Below, piece after piece: positions 40,931-49,500 of a stretch of 64,000 bases of DNA. Position numbers and translations under genes: made by a program. The notes under the pieces are model-generated. The model saw only the letters and a list, made by a program, of their open reading frames with translations, ran no database searches and was not told the origin of the DNA. Location: positions 1 to 64,000 of the forward strand of contig JACHMT010000007.1 in assembly GCA_014208095.1 (NCBI GenBank). Direction: 5' to 3'. The first letter of the stretch is position 1. Each line of letters begins with the position of its first letter. This stretch comes from Actinospineispora eucalypti (GTDB lineage: Bacteria; Actinomycetota; Actinomycetes; Mycobacteriales; Pseudonocardiaceae).

Positions 40931-41419
40931 ATGGAGGCGGGCACCCTGCGCAAGGTCGACCGGATCGACGTCACGGACGCCCGGCTGCTGCGGGCACTGG
41001 TGGAGCAGCCGAGGGCAACCGCGGTGGCGCTGGCCGAGCGCCTGGGCCTCTCCCGGAACACCGCCGCCGCGCGGCTGGCCCGGCTGGAACAACGGGGCGC
41101 GCTGGACTCCTTCGAGCAGCGGATCAACCCGGCCGCACTGGGCTACCCGCTCACCGCGTTCGTCACCACCCGGGTCACGCAGCGGCGGCTGGACGAGGTG
41201 AGCGCCGCGCTGGCGGAGATCCCCGAGGTGCTGAGCGTGCAGGGCATCACCGGTCAGACCGACCTGATGGTGCGCGTGGTGGCCGCCGACGCCGACGACC
41301 TCTACCGGATCGCCGGCCAGATCCTGGCCATCGAGTGGGTGGAGCGCACCGACACCGCGCTGGTCATGCGCGAGCTGGTGCCGTACCGCATCGGACCGCT
41401 GCTGCGCCGCATCGGCTGA
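40931..41419 (+). CDS. Lrp/AsnC-family regulator
   Basis: The 162-residue protein has an N-terminal HTH (DARLLRALVEQPRATAVALA, then LGLSRNTAAARLARLEQRG) and a C-terminal RAM ligand-binding domain (VLSVQGITGQTDLMVRVVA). It is probably a feast/famine-type regulator of the divergent AceE-like gene. The start may be this ATG or slightly upstream. Confidence 0.88.
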   Translation: MEAGTLRKVDRIDVTDARLLRALVEQPRATAVALAERLGLSRNTAAARLARLEQRGALDSFEQRINPAALGYPLTAFVTTRVTQRRLDEVSAALAEIPEVLSVQGITGQTDLMVRVVAADADDLYRIAGQILAIEWVERTDTALVMRELVPYRIGPLLRRIG

Positions 41420-41428
41420 CTCGAGCGC

Positions 41429-41668
41429 TCAGGCGGCGAACCAGTTCCGCTGCTCGACGTAGTGCACCGGAATCGGCCGCTGCTCGTGCGGCGCGGTGCC
41501 CTCCAGCGGGCGGATCGAGTCGAGCGTGCTCGGAGCCCAGTCGCGGACGTCCCCGAACTCCTGGCACATCTCCTGATAGATGTCCGGGTGGCTGGGCGCC
41601 GAAACGCTCGCGTCCACCCAGCCCGACCACGTGGTCAGTTCGTCGAAGAGCGGCGTCATCGGATCCAT
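41429..41668 (-). CDS. Small hypothetical protein
   Basis: The 79-residue acidic protein is not recognised (MTPLFDELTTWSGWVDASV, later EMCQEFGDVRDWAPSTLDSI). The ATG at 41668 follows a G-rich stretch; the open frame extends upstream with arginine-rich sequence that is unlikely to be translated. It is convergent with the Lrp gene, 9 bases apart. Confidence 0.5.
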   Translation of the reverse strand: MDPMTPLFDELTTWSGWVDASVSAPSHPDIYQEMCQEFGDVRDWAPSTLDSIRPLEGTAPHEQRPIPVHYVEQRNWFAA

Positions 41669-41738
41669 TTCAACCCCCCGGTCTGGACAGCTTGTACGTC
41701 GGTTAGTTCGCCGGGGGCCGCCGACACCGTTACATCTC

Positions 41739-41753
41739 GGTGACCTTGTCACC
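41739..41753. promoter_or_regulatory. Perfect 15-bp inverted repeat
   Basis: GGTGAC-CTT-GTCACC lies in the divergent gap between the 79-residue gene and the gene at 41834. It is a strong operator candidate for one or both. Confidence 0.45.
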
Positions 41754-41833
41754 TGGTCAGGTGGCCGGCCGCATGCGTTGACTCCGAACGCTAAGGGCAG
41801 CTAAAGTCGTTCCAGCTCGGCACAGGTGTCGGT

Positions 41834-42376
41834 GTGAACACGACCACCCTCACCGCCCCGAGCGCTCAGGGTCTCGGTGTGACTACGCCGCGGAGGCCAG
41901 GTTTCATCCACATGTTTCCTGGTCGTGCCCGCGTGCGCGCGGGCCGTCCCCGTACGTCTGGACATGCTCCGATGCCACCGATCAAGCAGTATCCGCTGGT
42001 CAGGTTCGTCGCTGACGGACTGCGAGAAACGATCAAGTCGTTCATCACCGATGAACTGCCGCTGTACCGCCTTTCCTGGGAACTGCACACCCGCATCGAG
42101 TCGTTGGCCGAGGTCGCCGACGGCCGCTCGCTGGCCCGGTTGCGCTCCTGGCAGCGCTACGTCGAGGCGCTCGACACCGTGCTGCGCGAGACCGGCCGCG
42201 AGGGCCTCACCGCCGCCGAGGAACACACCCTCGGCGAGGCGCTGCGCGCGCTTCGCGGCACGCTCGACGAACTCGACCCGCCCAACCGCACCTCGGCCGC
42301 GCCACGTCCGCTGCCGACCCCCCGGGCGCCGATCTCGGCTGACGTAAGCCGGGAAGGGATGGCAGCCAGCGCCTGA
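41834..42376 (+). CDS. Hypothetical helical protein
   Basis: The 180-residue protein has a disordered, basic N-terminus, then a helical core (FVADGLRETIKSFITDELPL; SWELHTRIESLAEVADGRSL) and a Pro-rich end. No family is recognised. The GTG start is uncertain; the ATG at 41972 (MPPIKQYPLVRF) is a good alternative because the preceding residues look less natural. Confidence 0.45.
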   Translation: MNTTTLTAPSAQGLGVTTPRRPGFIHMFPGRARVRAGRPRTSGHAPMPPIKQYPLVRFVADGLRETIKSFITDELPLYRLSWELHTRIESLAEVADGRSLARLRSWQRYVEALDTVLRETGREGLTAAEEHTLGEALRALRGTLDELDPPNRTSAAPRPLPTPRAPISADVSREGMAASA

Positions 42377-42391
42377 AATCGCACGTCAGAG

Positions 42392-42453
42392 TAGGTAACG
42401 GCCCCGGGCGCGGCCAGCGAACCGCCCCATGGCCCCGCCCGGGTCCGTACCTA
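42392..42453. terminator. Likely bidirectional terminator
   Basis: TAGGTAACGGCCCCGGGCG pairs with CGCCCGGGTCCGTACCTA across a short loop, between two convergent genes. Confidence 0.5.
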
Positions 42454-42459
42454 TTCGAA

Positions 42460-44379
42460 CTACTCGAACCGCAGCGCCTGGATCGGCCGCATCAGGGCCG
42501 CCCGGCGGGCCGGATATCCGCCGGCCAGCAGCCCGATCAGCAGGCTCACCCCGAAAGCCACCAGCACCGGCTGCCAGGTGAGCATCGGCACCGGCAGCTC
42601 CTCGTCGATGCCCAGCATCACCGACTCACCGAGCTTCGCCAGGCCGATGCCGAACACCACCCCGACCAACCCGCCCAGTGCGGTCAGCAGCACCGCCTCG
42701 GACAGGAACTGCCGCATGATGGCCGTGGTCGTCGCCCCGACGGCCTTCCGGATGCCGATCTCCCGGGTCCGCTCGGTGACCGAGACCAGCATGATGTTGG
42801 CGACCCCGACACCCCCCACGAACAGGGAGATCGCCCCGACCGCGACGATGAAGATGGCCAGGAAGTCGATGTAGCGGGTGGACTCGCGGAGCAGCTCGGT
42901 GAACGTCTTCACGTTGAAGTCCCGGCCCGACGGCGTGCGCACGCGGTGCTGGGCGTCCAGGACGGCGGTCGCCTCGGCGGCGAGGGCGTCCACCGTCCTC
43001 GCGTCGGTCGACTTCAGGATGACCTGGTCCACCTTGCCGTTCTCGTTGCCCACCAGGTAGGCCCGTGACGTGCCGAAAGGCACGATCGCGGCGTTGTCGT
43101 TCTGCCCGTCCGGCTTGAGCACGCCGACCACCCGGAACACGCTCTGGGCCAGGCGGATCCGCTGCCCGACCACCTTCTCGCTCGGGTAGGAGGAGCCGTA
43201 GAGCAGGTTGATGGCCTCCTCGCCGAGCACGACCACCCGCTCGTCGTTCTCGATCTGCTTGGCGGTGAGCCAGGAACCAGCGGTGATCTTGCGGTCGATC
43301 ATCTCCAGGTAGTTCTCCGTGGCCCCGATCAGCGTGGCCTTCGCCTTCCGCTGGCCGGCGGCCGTCACCACCGTGGCCACCATGGCCGGGGAGACCGCGG
43401 TGACGTGCGGAACCTTGCGCGGGTCGGACAGCTCGGCCACGTCCGCGTCGGTCAGGTGCTGCGGCACCCCGCCGTCCGGCACCTGCCCCTTCGCCGGCGT
43501 GATGGTGACCTGGTTGGCCAGCTTGGCGAACTCCCGGTCGAAGTTCACCCGCATCCCGTTGCCCATCGCCATCAGCACGATCACCGACATGACGCCGGCG
43601 ATGATCCCCACGGCGGTGAGCAGTGAGCGCAGCCGGTTGTTGGTCAGGCTGTGCAGCGCCGCGCCCAGCGCCTCCCGCAGCTGCCCGGCCTGCACACCCA
43701 GGCTCGACCTCGTCGGGACGGCCCTGCTGACCAGCGCGAACGCCACTCTCGGGTCGGTCGTCGCCGACTTTTGGGGCCGGCTTCGGGCGGGGCGCCGCTC
43801 CCCCGGCCAGGCCGGTTGGGGCGGGTACGGCGGCCGTGCCGGGTACGAACGCCCTGGTAGGACGGCACGAGTCGGCTCGGTCCGGGCCGGTGGCACCGGA
43901 CGGGCCGGGGGTTCCGAACGGTAGGACGAGGGCCAGAGCCACTCCGGGTGCGAGGGCAGCGGCGCCAGGGCGTCGTCGGTACGCGGCGGGAGCGTCACGG
44001 TGGCCCCGAACGGCCGGCGCGCCACGCGACGCCACCAACCGGGCCGGGGCTCCGGGACCAGCCGTCGATAACCGCTGGCTCTCGGGATCCGCACGGTCGG
44101 CGGCTCCGGCTCGTCCGGCCCGCCGCCGTCCACCGTCGTGGTCGCTGTGGTGGTAGTCGTTGCCGCGGTTGTGACCGCGGCTGCCGACGGCGCCGCAACC
44201 CGGACCGGTGCCGCCTGACCCGCGGGTTTGGTACTCGGAGCGTGCGTAGTCGTGATCGTGGTGGCCCGCCGCTGCCGGCGCGCGAGCTTGCGGTGACCCG
44301 CGCTGCAGTAGCGGCGGGGGTCGTCCTCCGGGATCGGGTTGTCGCAGCCGGCCAGGCCGCACACCTTGGCGCCGCTCAC
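42460..44379 (-). CDS. MacB-like ABC transporter permease with zinc-ribbon N-terminus
   Basis: The C-terminal 400 residues (639 in all) are a MacB/FtsX-type permease: a first membrane segment (LLTAVGIIAGVMSVIVLMAM), an extracytoplasmic MacB domain (NQVTITPAKGQV), then three membrane segments (FLAIFIVAVGAISLFVGGVG; AVLLTALGGLVGVVFGIGLA; LVAFGVSLLIGLLAGGYPARRA). The unusual N-terminus carries a CGLAGCDNPI to YCSAGHRKLARRQ cluster suggestive of zinc binding, followed by about 170 Pro/Thr-rich residues. No ATPase subunit is adjacent. GTG 44379 was chosen for the G-rich site upstream; the frame stays open to 44919. Confidence 0.7.
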   Translation of the reverse strand: MSGAKVCGLAGCDNPIPEDDPRRYCSAGHRKLARRQRRATTITTTHAPSTKPAGQAAPVRVAAPSAAAVTTAATTTTTATTTVDGGGPDEPEPPTVRIPRASGYRRLVPEPRPGWWRRVARRPFGATVTLPPRTDDALAPLPSHPEWLWPSSYRSEPPARPVPPARTEPTRAVLPGRSYPARPPYPPQPAWPGERRPARSRPQKSATTDPRVAFALVSRAVPTRSSLGVQAGQLREALGAALHSLTNNRLRSLLTAVGIIAGVMSVIVLMAMGNGMRVNFDREFAKLANQVTITPAKGQVPDGGVPQHLTDADVAELSDPRKVPHVTAVSPAMVATVVTAAGQRKAKATLIGATENYLEMIDRKITAGSWLTAKQIENDERVVVLGEEAINLLYGSSYPSEKVVGQRIRLAQSVFRVVGVLKPDGQNDNAAIVPFGTSRAYLVGNENGKVDQVILKSTDARTVDALAAEATAVLDAQHRVRTPSGRDFNVKTFTELLRESTRYIDFLAIFIVAVGAISLFVGGVGVANIMLVSVTERTREIGIRKAVGATTTAIMRQFLSEAVLLTALGGLVGVVFGIGLAKLGESVMLGIDEELPVPMLTWQPVLVAFGVSLLIGLLAGGYPARRAALMRPIQALRFE

Positions 44380-45476
44380 CGACGCCACCCCCCGTCGACC
44401 GCTGGTTCCGGAGTGGCCACTGAGGTCTTCGTGGCCGGGGGTACAACTGGGCTCTCCGTGGCCACCGGGGCGGCTGCAGCCGCCGAGGCTTCCGTGGCCA
44501 CCGGGGCCTTCGTGCGCACCGAGGCGTCCGTGGCCACGGATGTCCGCGTGGCCACCGGGACCTCGGCCGCCGTGGCCACCGGAGTGGCCCCGGTCACGGC
44601 CAGCCGGCCAACCCGGGCGGTGGCCGGGGCGGACGTGGCCGCGGCGCCGCGGCCCGGGGTCTCCGCCGGGCGTCCCCAGCCGTGTCCAGCGGCCGTGGGC
44701 ATGGCCATCCTGGCCGGGGTCACCGGGGCGTGTCCGGTCGACCGCGGCCGCTCGTCGAGAGGGGTCCGGAATATTGACGGCGCGTGCATGACGGCTCCCG
44801 CGTCCGCGCGTCGCCGGTGCGCGGACGAAAGTCGGTGGAGGCCGGTCGCGGACCAGTGGCCTCGATACGGCACGGGACATCAGGAGGCGGGCCGTCCACC
44901 GGCACCCGAATCTGCCCACGCCGGACGGCTACCGCACCGCCCAACCTGGCTGAAAAAGAGCGCAGCAAACTAGAGGTAAGCGCCTCCAGAGCGCTGACCT
45001 GCGCGTACCCGCTACCCGGAGGTCCGTCCGTGGCACATTCACACCGAGGGACGCCGGCTCCACCGAATGCGCTGAGTCCTCGCAGTCGCTGGAGCTACCA
45101 GGCACCCGGAACCCGCGAAGCTCCAGGCACCTTCCAGGGTAGACACCACCCCCTCCGTGGACAATCACAACTCGGCGACGATCAAGTACCGCCCGGTTGG
45201 CTGCCCCCGGACCCGTGGCCGGCCCGCCGGCCGCGGCCACCCCGGGCGCCCGCAACGGCTGTCCGCGGCCGCGGCTCGGCCGGCTGGCCACCCCGCTCGT
45301 GGCCGCCCGGCCCGGCCGCCCAGCGGCCAGCTGGCGGGCGTGACCGGCCACCGATGGCCGCCCCCACCCCGGCGGACACGGACCCGCCCACGCCCACCAT
45401 GGCCACCGTGGCCACCTGACTGCACCCCCGTGGCCAGCGGATTTGGCCACAGCCGGCCGACTATGCCCGGACAGTT
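44380..45476. other. Non-coding or low-complexity region
   Basis: No convincing gene lies here. The part nearest the permease (about 44395-44720) consists of imperfect copies of GTGGCCACCGG and related strings. In the permease frame these would encode a Gly/His-rich peptide of doubtful reality. The remainder is unstructured GC-rich sequence. Confidence 0.4.
44395..44720. repeat. Degenerate GTGGCCACC repeats
   Basis: A decamer close to GTGGCCACCG recurs about ten times at irregular spacing. GTGGCCAC is itself palindromic. The cause may be slippage within a low-complexity coding or control region. Confidence 0.45.
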
Positions 45477-45518
45477 GAAACGCCCGCCGGCACCGGTGAC
45501 GGCGCCGGCGGGCGTTTC
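45477..45518 (-). terminator. Strong hairpin terminator
   Basis: GAAACGCCCGCCGGC and GCCGGCGGGCGTTTC form a perfect 15-bp stem with a 12-base loop. It lies 31 bases beyond the stop of the minus-strand secreted-protein gene. Confidence 0.8.
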
Positions 45519-45549
45519 CGCCGCGGGTCGGCTCAGGGGCAGTTCAGGG

Positions 45550-45972
45550 TCAGCCCAGAGCCTTGGCGATCCCGCTGAAGATCGAGTCCAGCAGCTTCCC
45601 GATCCAGGAGCCGCCGTCACCCTCGTCGTCCTTCCCGGAGTGCTTGCCGCCGCCCTGCGCACCGGACGACCTGGGCTTACCCGACCCGGACTCCCCCTCG
45701 AGGATGTCCTGCTGCTCGTCGCCCTTCTTCCCCGAGCCCCCGCTGCTCAGCCCGAAGTCCGAGCGGTCGCTCCTCGAGGAGCCGTCGGCCGAGCCGACGT
45801 CGCCCTCGTCGTTGTCCGGCGACCGCTCCGGCACCAGCGGCCCCGCCTCGGCGACCAGCCGAACCGGGGTCATCTCGGCGGCCGGCGCGGACACCGGCTG
45901 GACGGCCAGCGCCCCGGCGAGCAACGCCGCAGCCAGCCCGGGCAACGCGACGGCAGGGCTCGGACGGGACAT
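45550..45972 (-). CDS. Small secreted Ser/Gly/Asp-rich protein
   Basis: The 140-residue protein has a signal peptide (ALPGLAAALLAGALAVQPVSA, cleavage after APA) and a low-complexity acidic and Ser/Gly-rich mature part. It ends in an amphipathic WIGKLLDSIFSGIAKALG that could associate with membranes. No family is recognised. A GTG 4 codons upstream is an alternative start. A strong terminator follows. Confidence 0.6.
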   Translation of the reverse strand: MSRPSPAVALPGLAAALLAGALAVQPVSAPAAEMTPVRLVAEAGPLVPERSPDNDEGDVGSADGSSRSDRSDFGLSSGGSGKKGDEQQDILEGESGSGKPRSSGAQGGGKHSGKDDEGDGGSWIGKLLDSIFSGIAKALG

Positions 45973-46578
45973 CGTGATCACCACTCCAGGAAGCGTCTGT
46001 GCAGGTCAAAGCGGGTATAAGCGTGGGAACGACGAACATGCGGAGCTGGCGGACGGGTCGCTCCGGGGCTACTTCACCCAGGCCCTGCCCAGCGGTTCAT
46101 CCACGGTACGACTCACGCGGAAGACCTCAGCTCCGGCTGTCGCCGCTTGGTGCCGTGCGGCAACGTGCCGAGAACGACGGTGATCACAGGATAGCCATGA
46201 CGTGCACCGCTGCAACCGAATGAATCCTATGCGGCGAATCAGCCTTGCGGCGAAAGGACGCTCCGGTATGCTTGATTCGCACGCACCACTGGTGTGTGTC
46301 CTGGTCGATGTACCCAACGTTGCCGGCGTCCGGCACTTGGGGCACGGTCTCCGCGTGAGTTGCACCGCGGCTGGCCAGTCGACCTGGGTCGATGTCGCGC
46401 GCTCCGGACTCGGGGTGTGTGGTGTCGGGCTCCCGCGTGTAGGCCAGCCGCGGCAAGCCGGTCGATCCGTCTCTTCTTCCTGGGTTTTCGTGCGGTGGGC
46501 AGAAAGCTGTCCGCCGGCGGGCTCGCGGGCGCAGGTGTGTTGGTTTCGGTCACCGAGTCTGCCTGGAGTGGTTTCGCG
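45973..46578. promoter_or_regulatory. Upstream region of polymorphic toxin gene
   Basis: No gene is supported in these 600 bases. TTGCGG (46245-46250) and TATGCT (46267-46272), 16 bases apart, make a reasonable sigma-70-type promoter reading towards the toxin gene. This would give a long 5' leader, or the toxin may start further upstream than annotated. Confidence 0.35.
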
Positions 46579-49500
46579 ATGTCGTGGGCGACGGTCAGGG
46601 CTGGGGGGCGACGCGGCTGCGTCGTGCCACCGGTCGTGCTGCCGTCGTCCCTGCCCACCGTGTTGCGGGTGGCATCGCGGTTGCCGCTTTCGGTGTTGTT
46701 GGCCGGGATCGGGTTGGCGTGGTTCGCGGTGGCGTGGCTGTCACCGGTCCACGCGCAGTCCGAGTCGGTCTCTGGCCCGGTTGTCGACACGGTCGCCCTC
46801 GCGACGCCGTTGCGTTCCGCCGAACCCGCCGGCAGCGGCGGCGATGGCAACGGTGGCGGTGGCGGTGGCGGTGGCGGTGAACACGACGGGTCGGGTAATG
46901 CCAGAAGCAAGGACTCCAGCGGCGGCAACTCCAGCGGCAAGTCCGGCGGGAGCAAGTCCGACAAAGGTCCCGGCGAGGACCAGACCGGCAAGGCCGCCGG
47001 CCAGAGTGACAAGGGCAACCCCGACGGCCAGAACGGCGGCCAGTCCGGTGGTACCCCGCGTGAGCGCGGACCGGACGAGCAGCAGGCCGACAACGCGGCC
47101 AGCAACAGCGACCGCAACCCCGGTAACGCCCGGACCGGTCACACCGGCCAACCGGCGAGCCAGCGGACCGGCCAGCAGCCCGACCGGGAACAGACCGACG
47201 CGGCGGCCCGCACCCGGCAGAACCAGCCCGGCAGGGCGGGCACCGGCGAGCAGCCGCAACCCGATCGGCAACCGGTCAACACCGCCACCGGCCAACCCGG
47301 GCACCCGACCGCGACCCAAACCGGCGCCCAGACCGAAGAGCCGCAAACCTTCGCCGCCCGGCCCCGCCCCACCGACAACGCGGGCACAACCACCACCGGT
47401 GACTGCGGCCAATCCGGCACCTGCACCGCCCAGACCGCCAACCTGACCCGCCCACAGGACGGCGAACACCAGGCCACCGGCGAACAGACCTGCCAAGCCG
47501 CCGGCGGCACCGGCTGCGTCTCCCCCGGCCAGGCCGCCCGACAAGGCGGCACCGGGACCGGCCCCACCCGGACGGCCAGGTCAACCGAGACGGCCATTCA
47601 GCCCCAACCGGACCAACAACCGCCCGGCCAATCCAACCCGGGCAGCCCGGCCACGGTGGGCAACGGCGGCCAGACCGGCAACGCCGGCGCGCCCACCGCC
47701 GCCACGGGCCAGCAAGCCAACGCCGGCCAGGCCGACGCCCGCAACGCCTCCGCCGAGCCGGACTCCGCTCAGCGCACCGACAACCGCCCCCAGGACACCC
47801 TCGCCGGCGCGGACCCCCCAACCCCGGGAACCAACGCCACCAACGCGAACCTGACCCACTCCCCCGGCGCAACCACCACCAGGGCCGTCACGGCGGGCGC
47901 ACAGCCCAACACCACGGCCAACCGCGGTTCCACCGCCACCACCGCGACGGCGCGCAACGCCTCACTGGCAGTCCCACAGCGGCGCCCCAACGAGCAGGCG
48001 ACCTCCGACAGCCCGGCGGTGAACAACCCCCAGGCGCCGGTCCCATGCGGCGCCGGCACCTGCCCAGGCACACCCCCCGGCCAGCAACCCGGCGCTGCTC
48101 CGTCCACCAACCCGGCTACCAACTCTGCTGAGTCCCCAGAGCCCCAGGACGACCGGGCCAGAGAACTCGGCAACTTGATCCTCCGTCCCGATCTGGCCAA
48201 TCCCGGCCGTGGCGAACAGCCCGGTGACGGTGACCAGAAACCCGAGCTGCCGACCGCCCCGGCGCCCCCCGGCACGAGCAATCTCACCAACCCCAACGGC
48301 GGCACCGGCCAGGCCGGGGGCACCAACCACAACAGCGCCACCAACCCCGACCAGGAACTCGACGACGCCGAACGCGCTCGCCAGGCGCTGAACCGGACGA
48401 CGACTCCTCAGCCCAACGACCCCCGAACCTCGCCACGCCAGCCCCGCGCCTCCCCGAAGTCGCTGTCCCCGCTGATCGATCCCGACCGGGGATCGGACAC
48501 CTCGCCGAACCTGGGCGGAGGCAAGCCGAGCACCACGGATCCCATCGCGGGAATCCTGGCGCCCTACAAGGACCCGGGTAAGCCGTCCCTGCTCCCCACC
48601 CCTGGTGAGCCAGGGAGCTCCTCCCGGGGCGAGCCCCGGCCGAGCAGCGGTGAGCTCCCCGGATCTGGTCTGAGCACGGAGCAGCTCGAGGACTACGCCA
48701 AGCAGTACCTGGGCGGCGAGGAGGGCTTGAGCCCCGAGCTGCGGGAGAGCGCCGAGTCTTCACCCGAGACGGTGTCGAGCTTCAACCCCGACTACACCGA
48801 TCACGATCGCAAACCCACCCGCGAGGAGGTCCTGCGGGCACGCGACAACCTGGCCGAGGTGCTCAAGAACCGGCCACGCACCCTCGATGCGCTGGCCCCG
48901 GCCGGCCCGGGCGGTTCGGAAACCCCCGAGCGACGCGCCCAGCGCGCCGCCGAGTCACTGATCCGGCAGCAGTCGCAGGTCGACCGCGGCAGGGTCACCC
49001 GCGACCCGAAGACGGAGAAACGCCTCGCCGACGAGGACGCCTCGCTGGACGCGTTGCAAGCGGCCCACAACCAGAGGGTCGCGGACTTCCGGGCCAAGGG
49101 TGGGACAGCCAAGCAGGCCGAAGAGCTGAACGCCCAAGCACGGGATCTCGACCAGCGCCGTGACGCGCTACTGACCGAGCGGATCAACACCGACGTGTCC
49201 GCGATCAAGAAGTACCAGGAGGTCGCGGGCAGAGCCCGTGAGCTGTTCGGAAACGAGGGGATGCGCCGGCTTGTGACGGCCGGTGGGCTGCCGGTTCACG
49301 AGGCAGTCCACCGCATTGCCCAGCAAGGTGACCCGTCGGGCGTCCGCGACCTGTTCGGCAAGCTGGGCCTGGACATGCCCGGCTTCGACCGGCTCAACAA
49401 CCCTCGGACAAAGGCCGACCACGACGCCGCGGAAGCGCTCAAGGACATCCTCGCCAGCGGGAACGGTCTCGATTCGTACACCGCCGGGTTCTCCCCGCAA

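Noticed and set aside
44784..45419. 211-codon plus frame between permease and secreted-protein gene
   Set aside because: Low-complexity Pro/Arg sequence without a ribosome site or domain; probably non-coding.
46202..47446. 414-codon plus frame overlapping the toxin stalk
   Set aside because: Its Pro/Arg/Ala-rich sequence is an out-of-frame reading of the toxin's Gly/Gln/Thr-rich stalk.
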